Below, piece after piece: positions 1 through 9,051 of a DNA stretch of 64,000 nucleotides; position 1 is the first letter of the stretch; every line of letters begins with the position of its first letter. The position numbers and the translations under genes are program-made. This DNA comes from Silvania confinis (GTDB lineage: Bacteria; Pseudomonadota; Gammaproteobacteria; Enterobacterales; Enterobacteriaceae): assembly GCF_025564085.1 (NCBI RefSeq), contig NZ_JAMGZJ010000078.1, forward strand, positions 310,001 through 374,000. The letters run 5' to 3'. The notes beneath the pieces were generated by a model. That model saw only the letters and a list, made by a program, of their open reading frames with translations, made no database searches and was not told the DNA's origin.

Positions 1-659
1 TCGAACTGTTGCTGGTAGCTCAACACTTCGGGCCCGGCGGCCTCCAGCACCCGGTGCTGGTCGGTCGGATGGTTGAGCAACTCCACCAGATAGTGAAGCA
101 GATTTTCCAGCGCAATCGGCGTGGTGCGCGAGCGCACCCAGCGTGGCGGGGTCAGCACCGGCAGGTTATAGACCATGTCGCGCATCACTTCGAAGGCGGC
201 AGATCCTGCCCCGACGATGATCCCGGCCCGCAGCTCGGTGAGTGGAATACCGGCGCTGCGCAGCGTCTCGGCGGTCAGCTGGCGGGCGCGCAGATGGTCG
301 GATTGTTCATGCTCCGGTGCCTGCAGGGAGCTGAGGAATATTACCTGTTTAACCGGATGCGCCAGCAGCACGTCGCGCACGTTCATTGCCACCTGGCGCT
401 CGTGAGCAATAAAATCGCCCCCTTCGCCCATGCTGTGCACCAGATAATAGAGGGTGTCGACGCCTTCAAGCAGGGCTGCCAGATCCTGCGGCCAGTTGAG
501 ATCGATGGCGTGGCAGGTGACGTTGGGCAGATCCAGCTTCTGCAAGCGTTCAACGTTGCGTGCCGCCGCCAGCACCTGATGCCCACGCTGACTCAGCGCC
601 GTCACCAGATGCTGACCGATATACCCGCTGGCACCCAGCACCAGAATACGTTGCGGCAC
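1..659 (-). CDS. ybjT: YbjT, NAD(P)-binding SDR-like protein (3' end outside window)
   Basis: Predicted NAD(P)-binding Rossmann protein of the atypical short-chain dehydrogenase type; no reaction is established for the family as far as I know. About 219 residues are visible, beginning [18 protein letters not shown] with the GASGYIG dinucleotide-binding motif at residues 9-15. The E. coli protein has about 476 residues, so the C-terminal half lies beyond the window edge. The start is GTG, preceded by a good AAGGAGC ribosome-binding site. It begins 10 bp after the ltaE stop, so it is probably the third gene of a poxB-ltaE-ybjT run on this strand. The assignment rests on close sequence similarity and conserved order. 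Confidence 0.9.
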   Translation of the reverse strand, partial: MPQRILVLGASGYIGQHLVTALSQRGHQVLAAARNVERLQKLDLPNVTCHAIDLNWPQDLAALLEGVDTLYYLVHSMGEGGDFIAHERQVAMNVRDVLLAHPVKQVIFLSSLQAPEHEQSDHLRARQLTAETLRSAGIPLTELRAGIIVGAGSAAFEVMRDMVYNLPVLTPPRWVRSRTTPIALENLLHYLVELLNHPTDQHRVLEAAGPEVLSYQQQF

Positions 660-669
660 GTTTTGCTCC

Positions 670-1671
670 TTAGCGCTGTAAAAACGCCTGCCAGTGGGTC
701 ACCACTTCGGCAAGCTGGTTACGGTTGGCGTCCAGATGCATCACCAGGCGTACCACCGGAGAGGCGTTAATCAGTACGCCACGGGCTTTCATAAATTCAC
801 CCAGCGCGGCGGCGTTGTCGTCACCGACGCGGATAAACAGCATGTTGGTGTCGTGACGCATCACATCGGCGCCCACTTCACGAAGCTGGGTGGCCATCCA
901 CGCGGCGTTGTCGTGATCGTCCTTCAGACGCGACACATTATTTTTCAGGGCATACAGACCCGCCGCGGCGAGGATCCCGGCCTGGCGCATGCCGCCGCCG
1001 GTCATTTTACGCCAGCGGTTGGCGCGCTTGATGTAGTCGGCATCGCCCACCAGCAGGGAGCCAACCGGCGTGCCCAGCCCTTTGGAGAGGCAGATAGTGA
1101 ACGAGTCGCAGTACTGAGTGATTTCTTTGAGCTCGCAGCCATACTCCACCACGGCGTTAAAGATACGCGCCCCGTCAACGTGCAGTCCCAGCTTGCGCTC
1201 GCGGGTGAAATCCCACGCTGATTTCAGGTACTCACGCGGCAGCACTTTGCCGTTATGGGTATTTTCCAGACTCAGCAATTTGGTGCGGGCGAAGTGAATA
1301 TCGTCGGCTTTGATTTTGGCGGCCACTTTATCCAGCGGCAGGGATCCGTCCGGGGCTGCATCGATGGGCTGCGGCTGAATGCTGCCGAGCACCGCTGCGC
1401 CACCCGCTTCGTACAGGTAGTTATGCGCCCCCTGGCCGACAATGTACTCTTCGCCGCGCTCGCAGTGGCTGAGCAGCGCCACCAGGTTGGCCTGGGTTCC
1501 GGTCGGCAGGAACAATGCCGCCTCTTTGCCGCTTAACTCAGCGGCATAGCGCTGGAGTTCATTGACGGTCGGATCGTCGCCGTACACGTCGTCCCCGACC
1601 GGCGCGGCCATCATTTCATTGAGCATGGCCTGCGTCGGGCGAGTAACGGTGTCGCTGCGTAAATCAATCAT
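670..1671 (-). CDS. ltaE: Low-specificity L-threonine aldolase
   Basis: PLP-dependent fold-type I enzyme that cleaves L-threonine and L-allo-threonine to glycine and acetaldehyde; it also acts on phenylserine-type substrates. The 333 residues match the E. coli length. The N-terminus [12 protein letters not shown] is typical of the threonine aldolase beta-eliminating lyase family. The PLP lysine is in the [13 protein letters not shown] segment near residue 197. The ATG is preceded by AAGGAAA. It lies 37 bp downstream of poxB and 10 bp upstream of ybjT on the same strand, so co-transcription is likely. Confidence 0.97.
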   Translation of the reverse strand: MIDLRSDTVTRPTQAMLNEMMAAPVGDDVYGDDPTVNELQRYAAELSGKEAALFLPTGTQANLVALLSHCERGEEYIVGQGAHNYLYEAGGAAVLGSIQPQPIDAAPDGSLPLDKVAAKIKADDIHFARTKLLSLENTHNGKVLPREYLKSAWDFTRERKLGLHVDGARIFNAVVEYGCELKEITQYCDSFTICLSKGLGTPVGSLLVGDADYIKRANRWRKMTGGGMRQAGILAAAGLYALKNNVSRLKDDHDNAAWMATQLREVGADVMRHDTNMLFIRVGDDNAAALGEFMKARGVLINASPVVRLVMHLDANRNQLAEVVTHWQAFLQR

Positions 1672-1708
1672 GGCATTTCCTTATTTATTAAAGGCGATGC
1701 CGATTGTT

Positions 1709-3427
1709 TTACCTGAGCCAGTTGGTTTTTGCCAGCTCCAGAACTTCGTCGCCGCGTCCGCTGATAATCGCGCGCAGCATATACAGGCTAAAGCCCTTCG
1801 CCTGCTCGAGCTTGATTTGCGGCGGAATAGCCAGTTCATCTTTGGCGACCACCACGTCCACCAGCACCGGACCATCGGTGGCAAAGGCCCGCTGCAGCGC
1901 CCCGTCCACCTCGGACGCTTTCTCCACCCGAATGCCGGTGATGCCGCAGGCTTCGGCTATTCTCGCGAAGTTGGTGTCGTGCAGGTCAGTGCCGTCGGTC
2001 AGATAACCCCCGGCTTTCATCTCCATCGCCACAAATCCCAGCACGCTGTTATTAAAAACGATAATTTTGATTGGCAGTTTCATCTGCACCACCGACAGGA
2101 AATCACCCATCAGCATGCTGAATCCCCCGTCGCCGCACATCGCCACCACCTGCCTGTCCGGGGCGGTGGCCTTGGCCCCCAGCGCCTGCGGCATGGCGTT
2201 GGCCATTGAGCCGTGGTTAAACGAACCCAGCAGGCGGCGCTTGCCGTTCATTTTCAGGTAGCGGGCGGCCCACACGGTGGGTGTGCCCACGTCGCAGGTA
2301 AAGATCGCGTCTTCGTCGGCGTAGTGGCTGATTTGCTGCGCCAGATACTGCGGGTGCAGGGCTTTGTCGCCAGGTTTGGCGAGATCGTCCAGCCCTTTGC
2401 GCGCATCGCGATAGTCGCTGAGCGCTTTATCGAGGAACTTACGCTCGGTTTTCTCCTCCAGCAGCGGCAGCAGGGCGCTCAGTGTGGATTTGATGTCGCC
2501 CACCAGCGCCATGTCCACTTTGCTGTGCGCGCCGATGCTGGCGGGATTGATGTCGATCTGAATGATTTTGGCGTCGGTAGGGTAGAACGCGCGATACGGG
2601 AACTGGGTGCCGAGCAGCACCAGCGTGTCGGCGTTCATCATGGTGTGGAACCCGGACGAGAAGCCGATAAGCCCGGTCATCCCCACGTCAAAGGGGTTAT
2701 CGTATTCCACGTGCTCTTTGCCGCGCAGGGCGTGAACAATCGGCGCTTTCAGGGTACTGGCAAATTCCAGCAGCTCGTCATGCGCGCCTGCACAGCCGCT
2801 ACCGCACATCAGGGCGATATTGCTGGAGTAGCGCAGCAGCTGGGCCAGTTTTTTTAGCTCGGCATGCGTGGGGGTGACCACCGGCTGCGGGGCCGGATAC
2901 CAGTGGCTGCTGGCGCTTTCTGGAGCAGGCTGAAGCGCCACGTCGCCGGGCAGCACAATCACCGACACACCGCGGTTCAGAATAGCGTTGCGCAGCGCCA
3001 GCGCCAGCACCTGGGGGATCTGCTCCGGCGTGGAGACCAGTTCGCAATAGTGGCTGCATTCACGAAACAGCTCCTGAGGGTGCGTCTCCTGAAAATAGCC
3101 GCTGCCGATCTCGCTCGACGGAATGTGGGCCGCAATCGCCAGCACCGGGACATGGTTGCGATGGCAATCAAACAGGCCGTTGATCAGATGCAGGTTGCCC
3201 GGCCCGCAGGAGCCTGCGCAGACTGCCAGCTCGCCGGTTAACTGCGCTTCTGCCCCGGCGGCAAAGGCGGCGACCTCTTCATGGCGGGTGGGCATCCAGT
3301 CGATGGTGCCCATCCGGTTCAGGCTGTCGCTCAGGCCGTTGAGCGAATCGCCGGTCACGCCCCAGATCCGTTTTACGCCGACCTGTTCGAGCATTTTCGC
3401 AATGTAGTTTGCCACGGTTTGTTTCAT
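1709..3427 (-). CDS. poxB: Pyruvate dehydrogenase (quinone), pyruvate oxidase PoxB
   Basis: Peripheral membrane flavoenzyme that decarboxylates pyruvate to acetate and CO2 and passes the electrons to ubiquinone, mainly on entry to stationary phase. The 572 residues equal the E. coli length. It has the three-domain TPP enzyme layout: an N-terminal PYR domain with the HEE segment near residue 49, a central FAD-binding domain, and a C-terminal PP domain with the MCGDGG...NN TPP/Mg motif near residues 430-460. The extreme C-terminus holds the amphipathic lipid-binding segment. I chose the ATG at 3427 (MKQTVANY), because an upstream in-frame start would add nine residues not found in the family. 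In E. coli it is RpoS-dependent. Confidence 0.98.
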   Translation of the reverse strand: MKQTVANYIAKMLEQVGVKRIWGVTGDSLNGLSDSLNRMGTIDWMPTRHEEVAAFAAGAEAQLTGELAVCAGSCGPGNLHLINGLFDCHRNHVPVLAIAAHIPSSEIGSGYFQETHPQELFRECSHYCELVSTPEQIPQVLALALRNAILNRGVSVIVLPGDVALQPAPESASSHWYPAPQPVVTPTHAELKKLAQLLRYSSNIALMCGSGCAGAHDELLEFASTLKAPIVHALRGKEHVEYDNPFDVGMTGLIGFSSGFHTMMNADTLVLLGTQFPYRAFYPTDAKIIQIDINPASIGAHSKVDMALVGDIKSTLSALLPLLEEKTERKFLDKALSDYRDARKGLDDLAKPGDKALHPQYLAQQISHYADEDAIFTCDVGTPTVWAARYLKMNGKRRLLGSFNHGSMANAMPQALGAKATAPDRQVVAMCGDGGFSMLMGDFLSVVQMKLPIKIIVFNNSVLGFVAMEMKAGGYLTDGTDLHDTNFARIAEACGITGIRVEKASEVDGALQRAFATDGPVLVDVVVAKDELAIPPQIKLEQAKGFSLYMLRAIISGRGDEVLELAKTNWLR

Positions 3428-3583
3428 GGTTGTCCGTCTCCTGATTGTGATCACGCTAACAAGCTTAGATGAAACTCACCGCTGTGCCCGCGAAAGGCTC
3501 CCCCCTCATTAATAGCTGCTTTCATTGAGCAACATTTCGTCATATTGTGATGCGACACAGGATAAAAACAGGAATCAATTCAA

Positions 3584-4018
3584 ATGGTTAAATCATTGTT
3601 AATGGCTGTTAATAAAACGCTAACGAACGACGATTTCGGTAAGCTGTTGTTACGTCTGGCGGTTGGGGGATTGATGCTGTTTCACGGCATGCATAAAGCC
3701 ATCGATGGGGTCGGTGGTATTGCCGGAATGCTGGCGGCGAAAGGGCTGCCGGGCTTTATTGCTTACGGGGTGCTGGTGGGTGAAGTGCTGGCCCCGATCC
3801 TGATTATCCTCGGGATCCTCACGCGTCCGTCGGCGCTGGTGCTGGCCTTTACCATGGTGGTCGCCTGGTTGATGGTCGGAACGGGTAAAACCTTCGCGCT
3901 GGATGCGGTAGGGGCGTGGGCGATTGAAAGCCTGGTTTACTTCTTCGTGGGCGCGCTGGCGGTGGCGTTCTTAGGGGCGGGGCGGTATTCGGTAGTGAGC
4001 GATCCTGTCTGGAAGTAA
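3584..4018 (+). CDS. DoxX family inner-membrane protein
   Basis: Small integral membrane protein of 144 residues in the DoxX family, with four predicted hydrophobic segments (about residues 20-40, 58-80, 83-103 and 113-136). The signature run LLLRLAVGGLMLFHGMHKA lies in the first segment. Biochemical roles differ across the family and none can be assigned here. The start is supported by an AGGA motif 9 nt upstream. It is transcribed divergently from poxB and convergently with hcr, and a REP cluster with a terminator-like last hairpin follows its stop. K-12 has no gene at this position, so it is an insertion or a lineage-specific retention. Confidence 0.85.
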   Translation: MVKSLLMAVNKTLTNDDFGKLLLRLAVGGLMLFHGMHKAIDGVGGIAGMLAAKGLPGFIAYGVLVGEVLAPILIILGILTRPSALVLAFTMVVAWLMVGTGKTFALDAVGAWAIESLVYFFVGALAVAFLGAGRYSVVSDPVWK

Positions 4019-4133
4019 CGCCGGGCGGCACTGCGTTTGCCCGGCCTACAAGACCCGTAGGCCCGGTAAGCGAAGCGCCACCGGGCAGTAGAGCACGGAC
4101 TTTTAGGCCCGGTAAGCGCGAGCGCCACCGGGC
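4019..4133. repeat. REP/BIME cluster: three palindromic units, the last terminator-like
   Basis: Three units of the enterobacterial repetitive extragenic palindrome follow the DoxX gene. Unit 1 is 4019-4049 (ends GCCCGGCCTAC). Unit 2 is 4057-4086 in opposite orientation (begins GTAGGCCCGG). Unit 3 is 4104-4133, in the same orientation as unit 2. Unit 3 forms GCCCGGT/ACCGGGC and is followed by seven T residues on the plus strand, so it can terminate the DoxX transcript. The cluster separates two convergent genes, which is the usual place for REP sequences. Confidence 0.85.
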
Positions 4134-4140
4134 TTTTTTA

Positions 4141-5109
4141 TCAGGCCAGAACCAGATCGCCCTGCGGATGGCAGGAGCACGCCAGCACGTAACCTTCGGC
4201 AATTTCGGCATCGGTCAGCGTCATGGTGCTGCTGACTGTGTAGTTGCCGTCGACCACTTTCGTTTTGCAGCAACCGCACACGCCTGCACGACAGGCGGCC
4301 ACGATCGGCACGTCATTGCTTTCCAGCGCTTCCAGCAGGGTGCTGCCGACGCGGCCAAAGAAGGTCTTCGCCGGCTGCAACTTAGTGAACTTAAGCCCGC
4401 TGGTGGCCGCCTCCGCTACGGGGGTAAAGAACTGCTCTTTAAAGAAGCGGCTCACGCCCAGGGCTTTCACCTCTTCTTCAACGATGTCCATATACGGTGC
4501 CGGGCCACAGGTCATGACGGTGCGCGCGGCGATATCCGGCACGCGCTGCAGCAGCTCGCGGTTCAGACGACCGGCCACAAAGCCGTCGGTAGCGTTGTTT
4601 TCAGCGACCAGCGTCACCGGGTAATTACGCCATTCGTCAGCAAAAATCACATCCTCTGGCGAACGCACGCTGAAGATCACTTCCACGTCGGCCTGCGGAC
4701 GGTTTTTTGCCAGCCAGCGACGCATCGACATCACCGGCGTCACGCCACAGCCGGCGGCCAGCAGCAGGAATTTATCTTCCGGCTTGTCGTCACAGGTGAA
4801 ATCACCCTGTGCGTCGGAAAGCCAGATGTAATCCCCACGCTTCACGTCACCGGTCAGCCACTGCGAACCTGCCCCCTCATCAATGCGACGGATGGTCAGC
4901 GTAATGTACTCGCTGATGCCTGGCGTTGAGGAGATCGTATACGCACGCAGCGTCTCGGCTGAGTTGCGTACGCTGACCAGCGCATACTGCCCGGCACGGT
5001 AGGGATAATAGTCGTGACACAGCAACGAAATCGTCCAGACATCCGGCGTTTCCTGATGGATGTGATGAACCTGCATCCGCCACGGGCACTGATGGGTTGG
5101 CATTGTCAT
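4141..5109 (-). CDS. hcr: NADH oxidoreductase Hcr (hybrid cluster protein reductase)
   Basis: Electron-transfer partner of Hcp that moves electrons from NADH through FAD and a [2Fe-2S] centre. The 322 residues match E. coli. The N-terminal ferredoxin-reductase part has an FAD motif (RAYTISS near residue 55) and an NAD-binding part (LLAAGCGVTP near residue 115). The C-terminal plant-type ferredoxin domain has the cluster motif CRAGVCGCCKTKV plus a later CSC cysteine. It starts 10 bp after hcp on the same strand, so hcp-hcr is an operon. The stop abuts the last REP unit. Confidence 0.98.
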   Translation of the reverse strand: MTMPTHQCPWRMQVHHIHQETPDVWTISLLCHDYYPYRAGQYALVSVRNSAETLRAYTISSTPGISEYITLTIRRIDEGAGSQWLTGDVKRGDYIWLSDAQGDFTCDDKPEDKFLLLAAGCGVTPVMSMRRWLAKNRPQADVEVIFSVRSPEDVIFADEWRNYPVTLVAENNATDGFVAGRLNRELLQRVPDIAARTVMTCGPAPYMDIVEEEVKALGVSRFFKEQFFTPVAEAATSGLKFTKLQPAKTFFGRVGSTLLEALESNDVPIVAACRAGVCGCCKTKVVDGNYTVSSTMTLTDAEIAEGYVLACSCHPQGDLVLA

Positions 5110-5119
5110 TACAGGCTCC

Positions 5120-6772
5120 TTACGCGCTCAGCAGTTGCTTCATGTCTTCTTCAACGGTGGTCACGGAACGCAGACCAAATTTCTCGTTGAGGATGGCCAG
5201 CAGATCCGGCGTAAAGAAGCCTGGTGCCGTTGGACCGGTGACGATGTTTTTCACGCCCAGCGACAGCAGGGTCAGCAGGATCACAATCGCTTTCTGTTCG
5301 AACCAGGAGAGCACCAGCGACAGCGGCAGGTCGTTCACGCCACAGCCCAGTTTTTCTGCCAGGGTAACGGCCAGAATGATCGCCGAGTAAGCATCGTTAC
5401 ACTGACCGGCATCCACCAGACGCGGCAGGCCTTCGATATCCCCGAAATCGAGTTTGTTGAAACGGTATTTACCGCAGGCCAGGGTCAGGATCAGGCAGTC
5501 GTCCGGGACGCTGGTGGCGAAATCGGTGAAGTAGTTACGTTCGCCGCGCGCGCCGTCACAGCCGCCGATCAGGAAGATGTGGCGCAGTTTTTCGCGGCTC
5601 ACCAGGTCAATCAGGGAATCGGCTGCGCCCAGCAGGGTCTCACGGCCGAACCCGACGGTGATCAGGTGCGGGATTTCGCTGTACGGGAAGCCAGCCATCT
5701 GCTGTGCCTGGGCAATCACTGGCGCAAAGTCGTCGCCTTCGAGGTGACTCACGTCCGGCCAGCCGACGATGCTGCGGGTCCAGATGCGGTCATCGTAAGC
5801 ACCCACGGTAGGGTCGATGATGCAGTTAGAGGTCATTACGATTGGGCCAGGGAAACGGGCAAACTCAACCTGCTGGTTCTGCCAGCCGCTGCCGTAGTTA
5901 CCGATCAGGTGTTTGAATTTACGCAGCTCCGGGTAGCCGTGGGCGGGCAGCATTTCGCCGTGGGTATAGATGTTAACGCCGGTGCCTTCGGTTTGTACCA
6001 GCAGGTTGTACAGATCTTTCAGGTCATGGCCGGAGATCAGGATGCACTTCCCTTCGGTGGCTTTGACGTTCACCTGCGTTGGGGTCGGGTGGCCGTATTT
6101 GTTGGTTTCACCGGCGTCCAGAATGCTCATCACTTTGAAGTTCATCTGGCCGATTTCCATGGAACACTCCAGCAGAGCGTTCATATCGGACGGCCAGGTG
6201 CCCAGCCACGCCATAATTTTGTGGTACTGGGCGTAGATGTCGTTGTCGTACTGATCAAGAACGTGGGCGTGTTCCATGTAGGCCGCCGCACCTTTAAGAC
6301 CGTACAGGCACAGCAGGCGCAAGCCGAGAATGTTCTCGCCAATCGCGGCTTTGTCTTTGTTCGGGGTAAAGTCTGCCGCCTGACGCTGCAGGTCGCCCAG
6401 ATCGTCGCTGACCAGCTGCAGGTCTGCCATTGGGTTATCGACGGTGGCGTTAGCATCCATGTTCAGAGACTGCGCTTTCAGCGCTTCACGCAGGGCGATG
6501 GCTTCGCGCGCGTAGCCGACGATACGGGGGGAATCGAAGTTAACGTTAGTCAGGGTGGAGAAAAACGCGCGTGGCGCGAAATTGTCTACGTAGTGGTCGA
6601 CAATGCCGTATTCACGGGCTTTTACCGCCCAGGCAGATAAACCCTGCAGGGAGGCGATCAGCAGATCCTGCAGATCGGAGGTTTGTGCGGTTTTACCGCA
6701 CATACCCTGCGCGTAAGAGCAGCCGTTGCCGACCGGGGTACGGATGGTTTGTTCACATTGCACACAAAACAT
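5120..6772 (-). CDS. hcp: Hydroxylamine reductase / hybrid cluster protein Hcp
   Basis: Iron-sulfur protein with a hybrid Fe-S-O cluster. It reduces nitric oxide or hydroxylamine under anaerobic nitrosative stress and is linked in E. coli to protein S-nitrosylation. It has 550 residues, as in E. coli. The N-terminal cysteines follow C-X2-C-X11-C-X6-C (residues 3, 6, 18, 25). Hybrid-cluster ligands lie in the C-terminal two thirds (for example [13 protein letters not shown] and LACGKYRFN). I start at ATG 6772, with AGGTG just upstream; a GTG two codons earlier is possible. The upstream region carries NsrR-like and FNR-like sites. Confidence 0.98.
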   Translation of the reverse strand: MFCVQCEQTIRTPVGNGCSYAQGMCGKTAQTSDLQDLLIASLQGLSAWAVKAREYGIVDHYVDNFAPRAFFSTLTNVNFDSPRIVGYAREAIALREALKAQSLNMDANATVDNPMADLQLVSDDLGDLQRQAADFTPNKDKAAIGENILGLRLLCLYGLKGAAAYMEHAHVLDQYDNDIYAQYHKIMAWLGTWPSDMNALLECSMEIGQMNFKVMSILDAGETNKYGHPTPTQVNVKATEGKCILISGHDLKDLYNLLVQTEGTGVNIYTHGEMLPAHGYPELRKFKHLIGNYGSGWQNQQVEFARFPGPIVMTSNCIIDPTVGAYDDRIWTRSIVGWPDVSHLEGDDFAPVIAQAQQMAGFPYSEIPHLITVGFGRETLLGAADSLIDLVSREKLRHIFLIGGCDGARGERNYFTDFATSVPDDCLILTLACGKYRFNKLDFGDIEGLPRLVDAGQCNDAYSAIILAVTLAEKLGCGVNDLPLSLVLSWFEQKAIVILLTLLSLGVKNIVTGPTAPGFFTPDLLAILNEKFGLRSVTTVEEDMKQLLSA

Positions 6773-6786
6773 AATCACACCTGTTA

Positions 6787-6809
6787 AAGTTATATTTTAA
6801 ATACATGTT
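6787..6809 (-). promoter_or_regulatory. NsrR operator upstream of hcp
   Basis: An imperfect 11-1-11 inverted repeat 15 bp upstream of the hcp start. Read on the gene strand, the halves are AACATGTATTT and AAATATAACTT around one base. This matches the arrangement and most positions of the NsrR consensus. NsrR is the nitric-oxide-sensing Fe-S repressor of hcp-hcr in E. coli. The position is consistent with repression at the promoter or transcript start. Confidence 0.7.
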
Positions 6810-6868
6810 CAAGATTATGCTGGTGCCAGAGCGGAGGGAAGGTCTTTCTGCTACAAAATAGAGGGAGA

Positions 6869-6882
6869 TTGATTTAGCGCAA
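6869..6882 (-). promoter_or_regulatory. Candidate FNR site upstream of hcp
   Basis: TTGATTTAGCGCAA has a perfect FNR half-site TTGAT, a four-base spacer and a degenerate second half ending CAA. It lies about 97-110 bp before the hcp ATG. hcp is FNR-activated in E. coli, so the position is plausible, but the second half is weak. Confidence 0.45.
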
Positions 6883-6886
6883 TTTT

Positions 6887-6906
6887 GGCGGTAGCAGGCT
6901 ACCGCC
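6887..6906. other. Strong hairpin between lysO and hcp without a U-tract
   Basis: A perfect 8-bp stem GGCGGTAG/CTACCGCC with a CAGG loop lies just after the lysO stop. On the lysO strand it is followed by AAAATTG, not a U-run, so it is not a canonical intrinsic terminator. It may protect the lysO mRNA 3' end or assist Rho-dependent termination. Confidence 0.5.
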
Positions 6907-6915
6907 GAAGAAGTA

Positions 6916-7815
6916 TCAGGCCGAGAAGAACGCCATCATTACCGGGACCAGCAGGCTTAAAATAAAGCCGTGGACGATGGCGGCAGGCACCATTTCCAGC
7001 CCGCCTGAACGCTGCAGGACCGGCAGGGTAAAGTCCATCGAGGTGGCCCCGCACAGACCCAGCGCCGTGGAGCGACTGCGGCGCACCAGCCCGGGGATCA
7101 GCATAATGGCGATCAGCTCGCGTCCCAGGTCATTAAAGAAGGCGGCGCTGCCAATCACCGGACCAAAGGATTCGGTTAACAGAATGCCGGACAGAGAATA
7201 CCAGCCAAAACCGGAGGCCATCGCCAGCGCGGTGTTCAGCGGCAGGTCGAGAATAAAGGCATTGATCACGCCGCCTACCATTGAACTGCCCACCACGACG
7301 ACGGCGACCATCATTCCCCGACGGTTGAGCACGATCTGTTTTAAGGTCATGCCGTTATTACGCAGCTGAATACCAATCAGGAACAGCAGGAAGATGAGGG
7401 TATATTCGCTGGCCTCGGTGGCGTGTTGTAAAAAATCCAGCCCGCTGAGCCCCAGCAAAAAGCCAATCAGCACCACGCCGCACAGTTTTAATGACTCCAG
7501 CGCCATCGCGATACGCGAGGGTAATTTTTCCTGCTGATGGTGGTTTTTCCACGGAATAGTGCGCTCCAGCCAGAACAGGGCCGCAATATTGCACAGCAAA
7601 ATAACCACAATAGTAATAATGGAATAATGCAGGATAGCCAACAGGTTGCTCGCCAGATTATCGAGGAAGGCGAGGCTTATCCCCATGAAAAACAAAATGA
7701 CGTAGACAATCCAGCTCAGGAAGCGATTGATGAGTTTTAACGCTGATAGCTGGCGAAGAGGAATGAGATAGCCCACGATCAGCGGGATCAGAATGATTAA
7801 GAGTCCTGAAAACAT
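6916..7815 (-). CDS. lysO: L-lysine exporter LysO
   Basis: Inner-membrane exporter of lysine (and the toxic analogue thialysine), formerly ybjE. The 299 residues equal the E. coli protein and are mostly hydrophobic, with about eight predicted membrane segments. Conserved blocks include FGWYSLSGILLTESFGP and LGLCGATSMDFTLPVLQR. I chose the start MFSGLLIILIPL at 7815, because upstream in-frame codons add 18 residues not found in relatives. In E. coli it is controlled by ArgP and ArgR, and no such sites were verified here. It lies between aqpZ and hcp on the minus strand. Confidence 0.96.
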   Translation of the reverse strand: MFSGLLIILIPLIVGYLIPLRQLSALKLINRFLSWIVYVILFFMGISLAFLDNLASNLLAILHYSIITIVVILLCNIAALFWLERTIPWKNHHQQEKLPSRIAMALESLKLCGVVLIGFLLGLSGLDFLQHATEASEYTLIFLLFLIGIQLRNNGMTLKQIVLNRRGMMVAVVVVGSSMVGGVINAFILDLPLNTALAMASGFGWYSLSGILLTESFGPVIGSAAFFNDLGRELIAIMLIPGLVRRSRSTALGLCGATSMDFTLPVLQRSGGLEMVPAAIVHGFILSLLVPVMMAFFSA

Positions 7816-7892
7816 GAACAACCGGGTCCTTTTTTTGAGTGGCGCAATAGCGGCAGAGACACTACCCAATTAAGGCTGTTCAGTAAAGGTGC

Positions 7893-7928
7893 AAAATAAA
7901 AGCCGGGTAGCGTTAACGCTGACCCGGC
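7893..7928 (-). terminator. Intrinsic terminator after aqpZ
   Basis: GCCGGGT/ACCCGGC stem with inner AGCG-TTAA-CGCT pairing. On the minus strand it is followed by TTTTATTTT. It lies 24 bp beyond the aqpZ stop. Confidence 0.8.
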
Positions 7929-7951
7929 CTGGTATTTTTTATTTGGATACG

Positions 7952-8683
7952 TTATGCGTTATCTGACACCGTGTCACCCGAACGGGACGTCGCTCTTTTT
8001 TCGAGCAGGATGCGATACAGCAGGCCGCCAATAATACCGCCTACAATCGGCATCACCCAGAACAGCCACAGCTGCTGCAGTGCCCAGCCACCCTGGAAAA
8101 TGGCCACCGCGGTGCTGCGCGCCGGGTTAACCGAAGTGTTGGTCACTGGAATGCTGATCAGGTGGATCAGGGTCAGCGCCAGGCCAATCGCAATCGGGGC
8201 AAAACCGGCAGGGGCGTGTTTGTCGGTTGCGCCGTGGATCACCAGCAGGAAGCCCGCTGTCAGCACAATTTCAATCACGATAGCAGACAGCATTGAGAAG
8301 CCGCCCGGGGAGTGTTCGCCAAAACCATTCGACGCAAAGCCGCTGGCCGCCGCGTCAAAGCCGGCTTTACCGCTGGCAACGACGTACAGAATGGCGGCGG
8401 CGATAATCCCGCCGATCACCTGGGCGATGATATAGCCAAGCACCTCTTTCGCCGGGAAACGACCGCCCGCCCACAGGCCGAGGGTCACCGCCGGGTTGAA
8501 ATGACCGCCGGAAATATGGCCCACGGCATAGGCCATGGTTAACACGGTTAAGCCAAATGCCAGTGACACACCGACAAAGCCAATACCTAACTCTGGAAAA
8601 CCTGCTGCCAGAACGGCGCTACCGCAGCCACCAAATACAAGCCAGAACGTACCAAAACATTCAGCTGCTAGCTTTCTGAACAT
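7952..8683 (-). CDS. aqpZ: Aquaporin Z
   Basis: Water-selective channel of the inner membrane. The 243-residue protein has six transmembrane segments and both NPA half-helices (HFNPAVT near residue 62 and SVNPARS near residue 185). The selectivity-filter region resembles E. coli AqpZ. E. coli AqpZ has 231 residues; this one has a longer tail (about 12 extra residues ending SDNA). I start at MFRKLAAE, which follows GAGGTGG; an upstream in-frame start would add 17 residues unlike the family. A clear terminator follows. Confidence 0.97.
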   Translation of the reverse strand: MFRKLAAECFGTFWLVFGGCGSAVLAAGFPELGIGFVGVSLAFGLTVLTMAYAVGHISGGHFNPAVTLGLWAGGRFPAKEVLGYIIAQVIGGIIAAAILYVVASGKAGFDAAASGFASNGFGEHSPGGFSMLSAIVIEIVLTAGFLLVIHGATDKHAPAGFAPIAIGLALTLIHLISIPVTNTSVNPARSTAVAIFQGGWALQQLWLFWVMPIVGGIIGGLLYRILLEKRATSRSGDTVSDNA

Positions 8684-9051
8684 AACCACCTCAATAAAAT
8701 AGCGCTTACCTGCGCAAGAATTGTTTATCGCCAAAATAGGGCGACGATATTTAAAGCGTCACTATTCTAAAAATGCGGCACCTTGCTAACCAGTTAAATA
8801 AATAAGGTAAGTTTGATTTAGGGCAATGAGTTGCTGAACCTTTTTTACAAAGTCAGTCGAAAAAGCATAGTGCATTTTTGACAGGTCCGACATTTACCTC
8901 TTTTTATTTATTTCAAGTGAAAGCGGCTGATAAAAATCTTAATTTTCGCGGGTACTGTTCACTATTCGACAGACATCGCGTGTCGCTTGCGTGGGCTGGC
9001 GCTATACTCCTGATAACTTGAAGGAAAAAGTTGATCTCTCCCGGAGGGTAC
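8684..9051. other. Divergent intergenic region aqpZ / ybjD
   Basis: 368 bp without a credible gene. It must hold the promoters of both flanking genes. A -10-like TATACT lies at 9003-9008 on the plus strand, about 43 bp before the ybjD ATG. TTGATTTAGGGCAA at 8813-8826 resembles an FNR half-site and shares 13 of 14 bases with the candidate upstream of hcp. Confidence 0.5.

Noticed and set aside
5135..6640. 501-codon open frame on the plus strand opposite hcp
   Set aside because: It is a shadow of the conserved hcp gene, with no protein family features.
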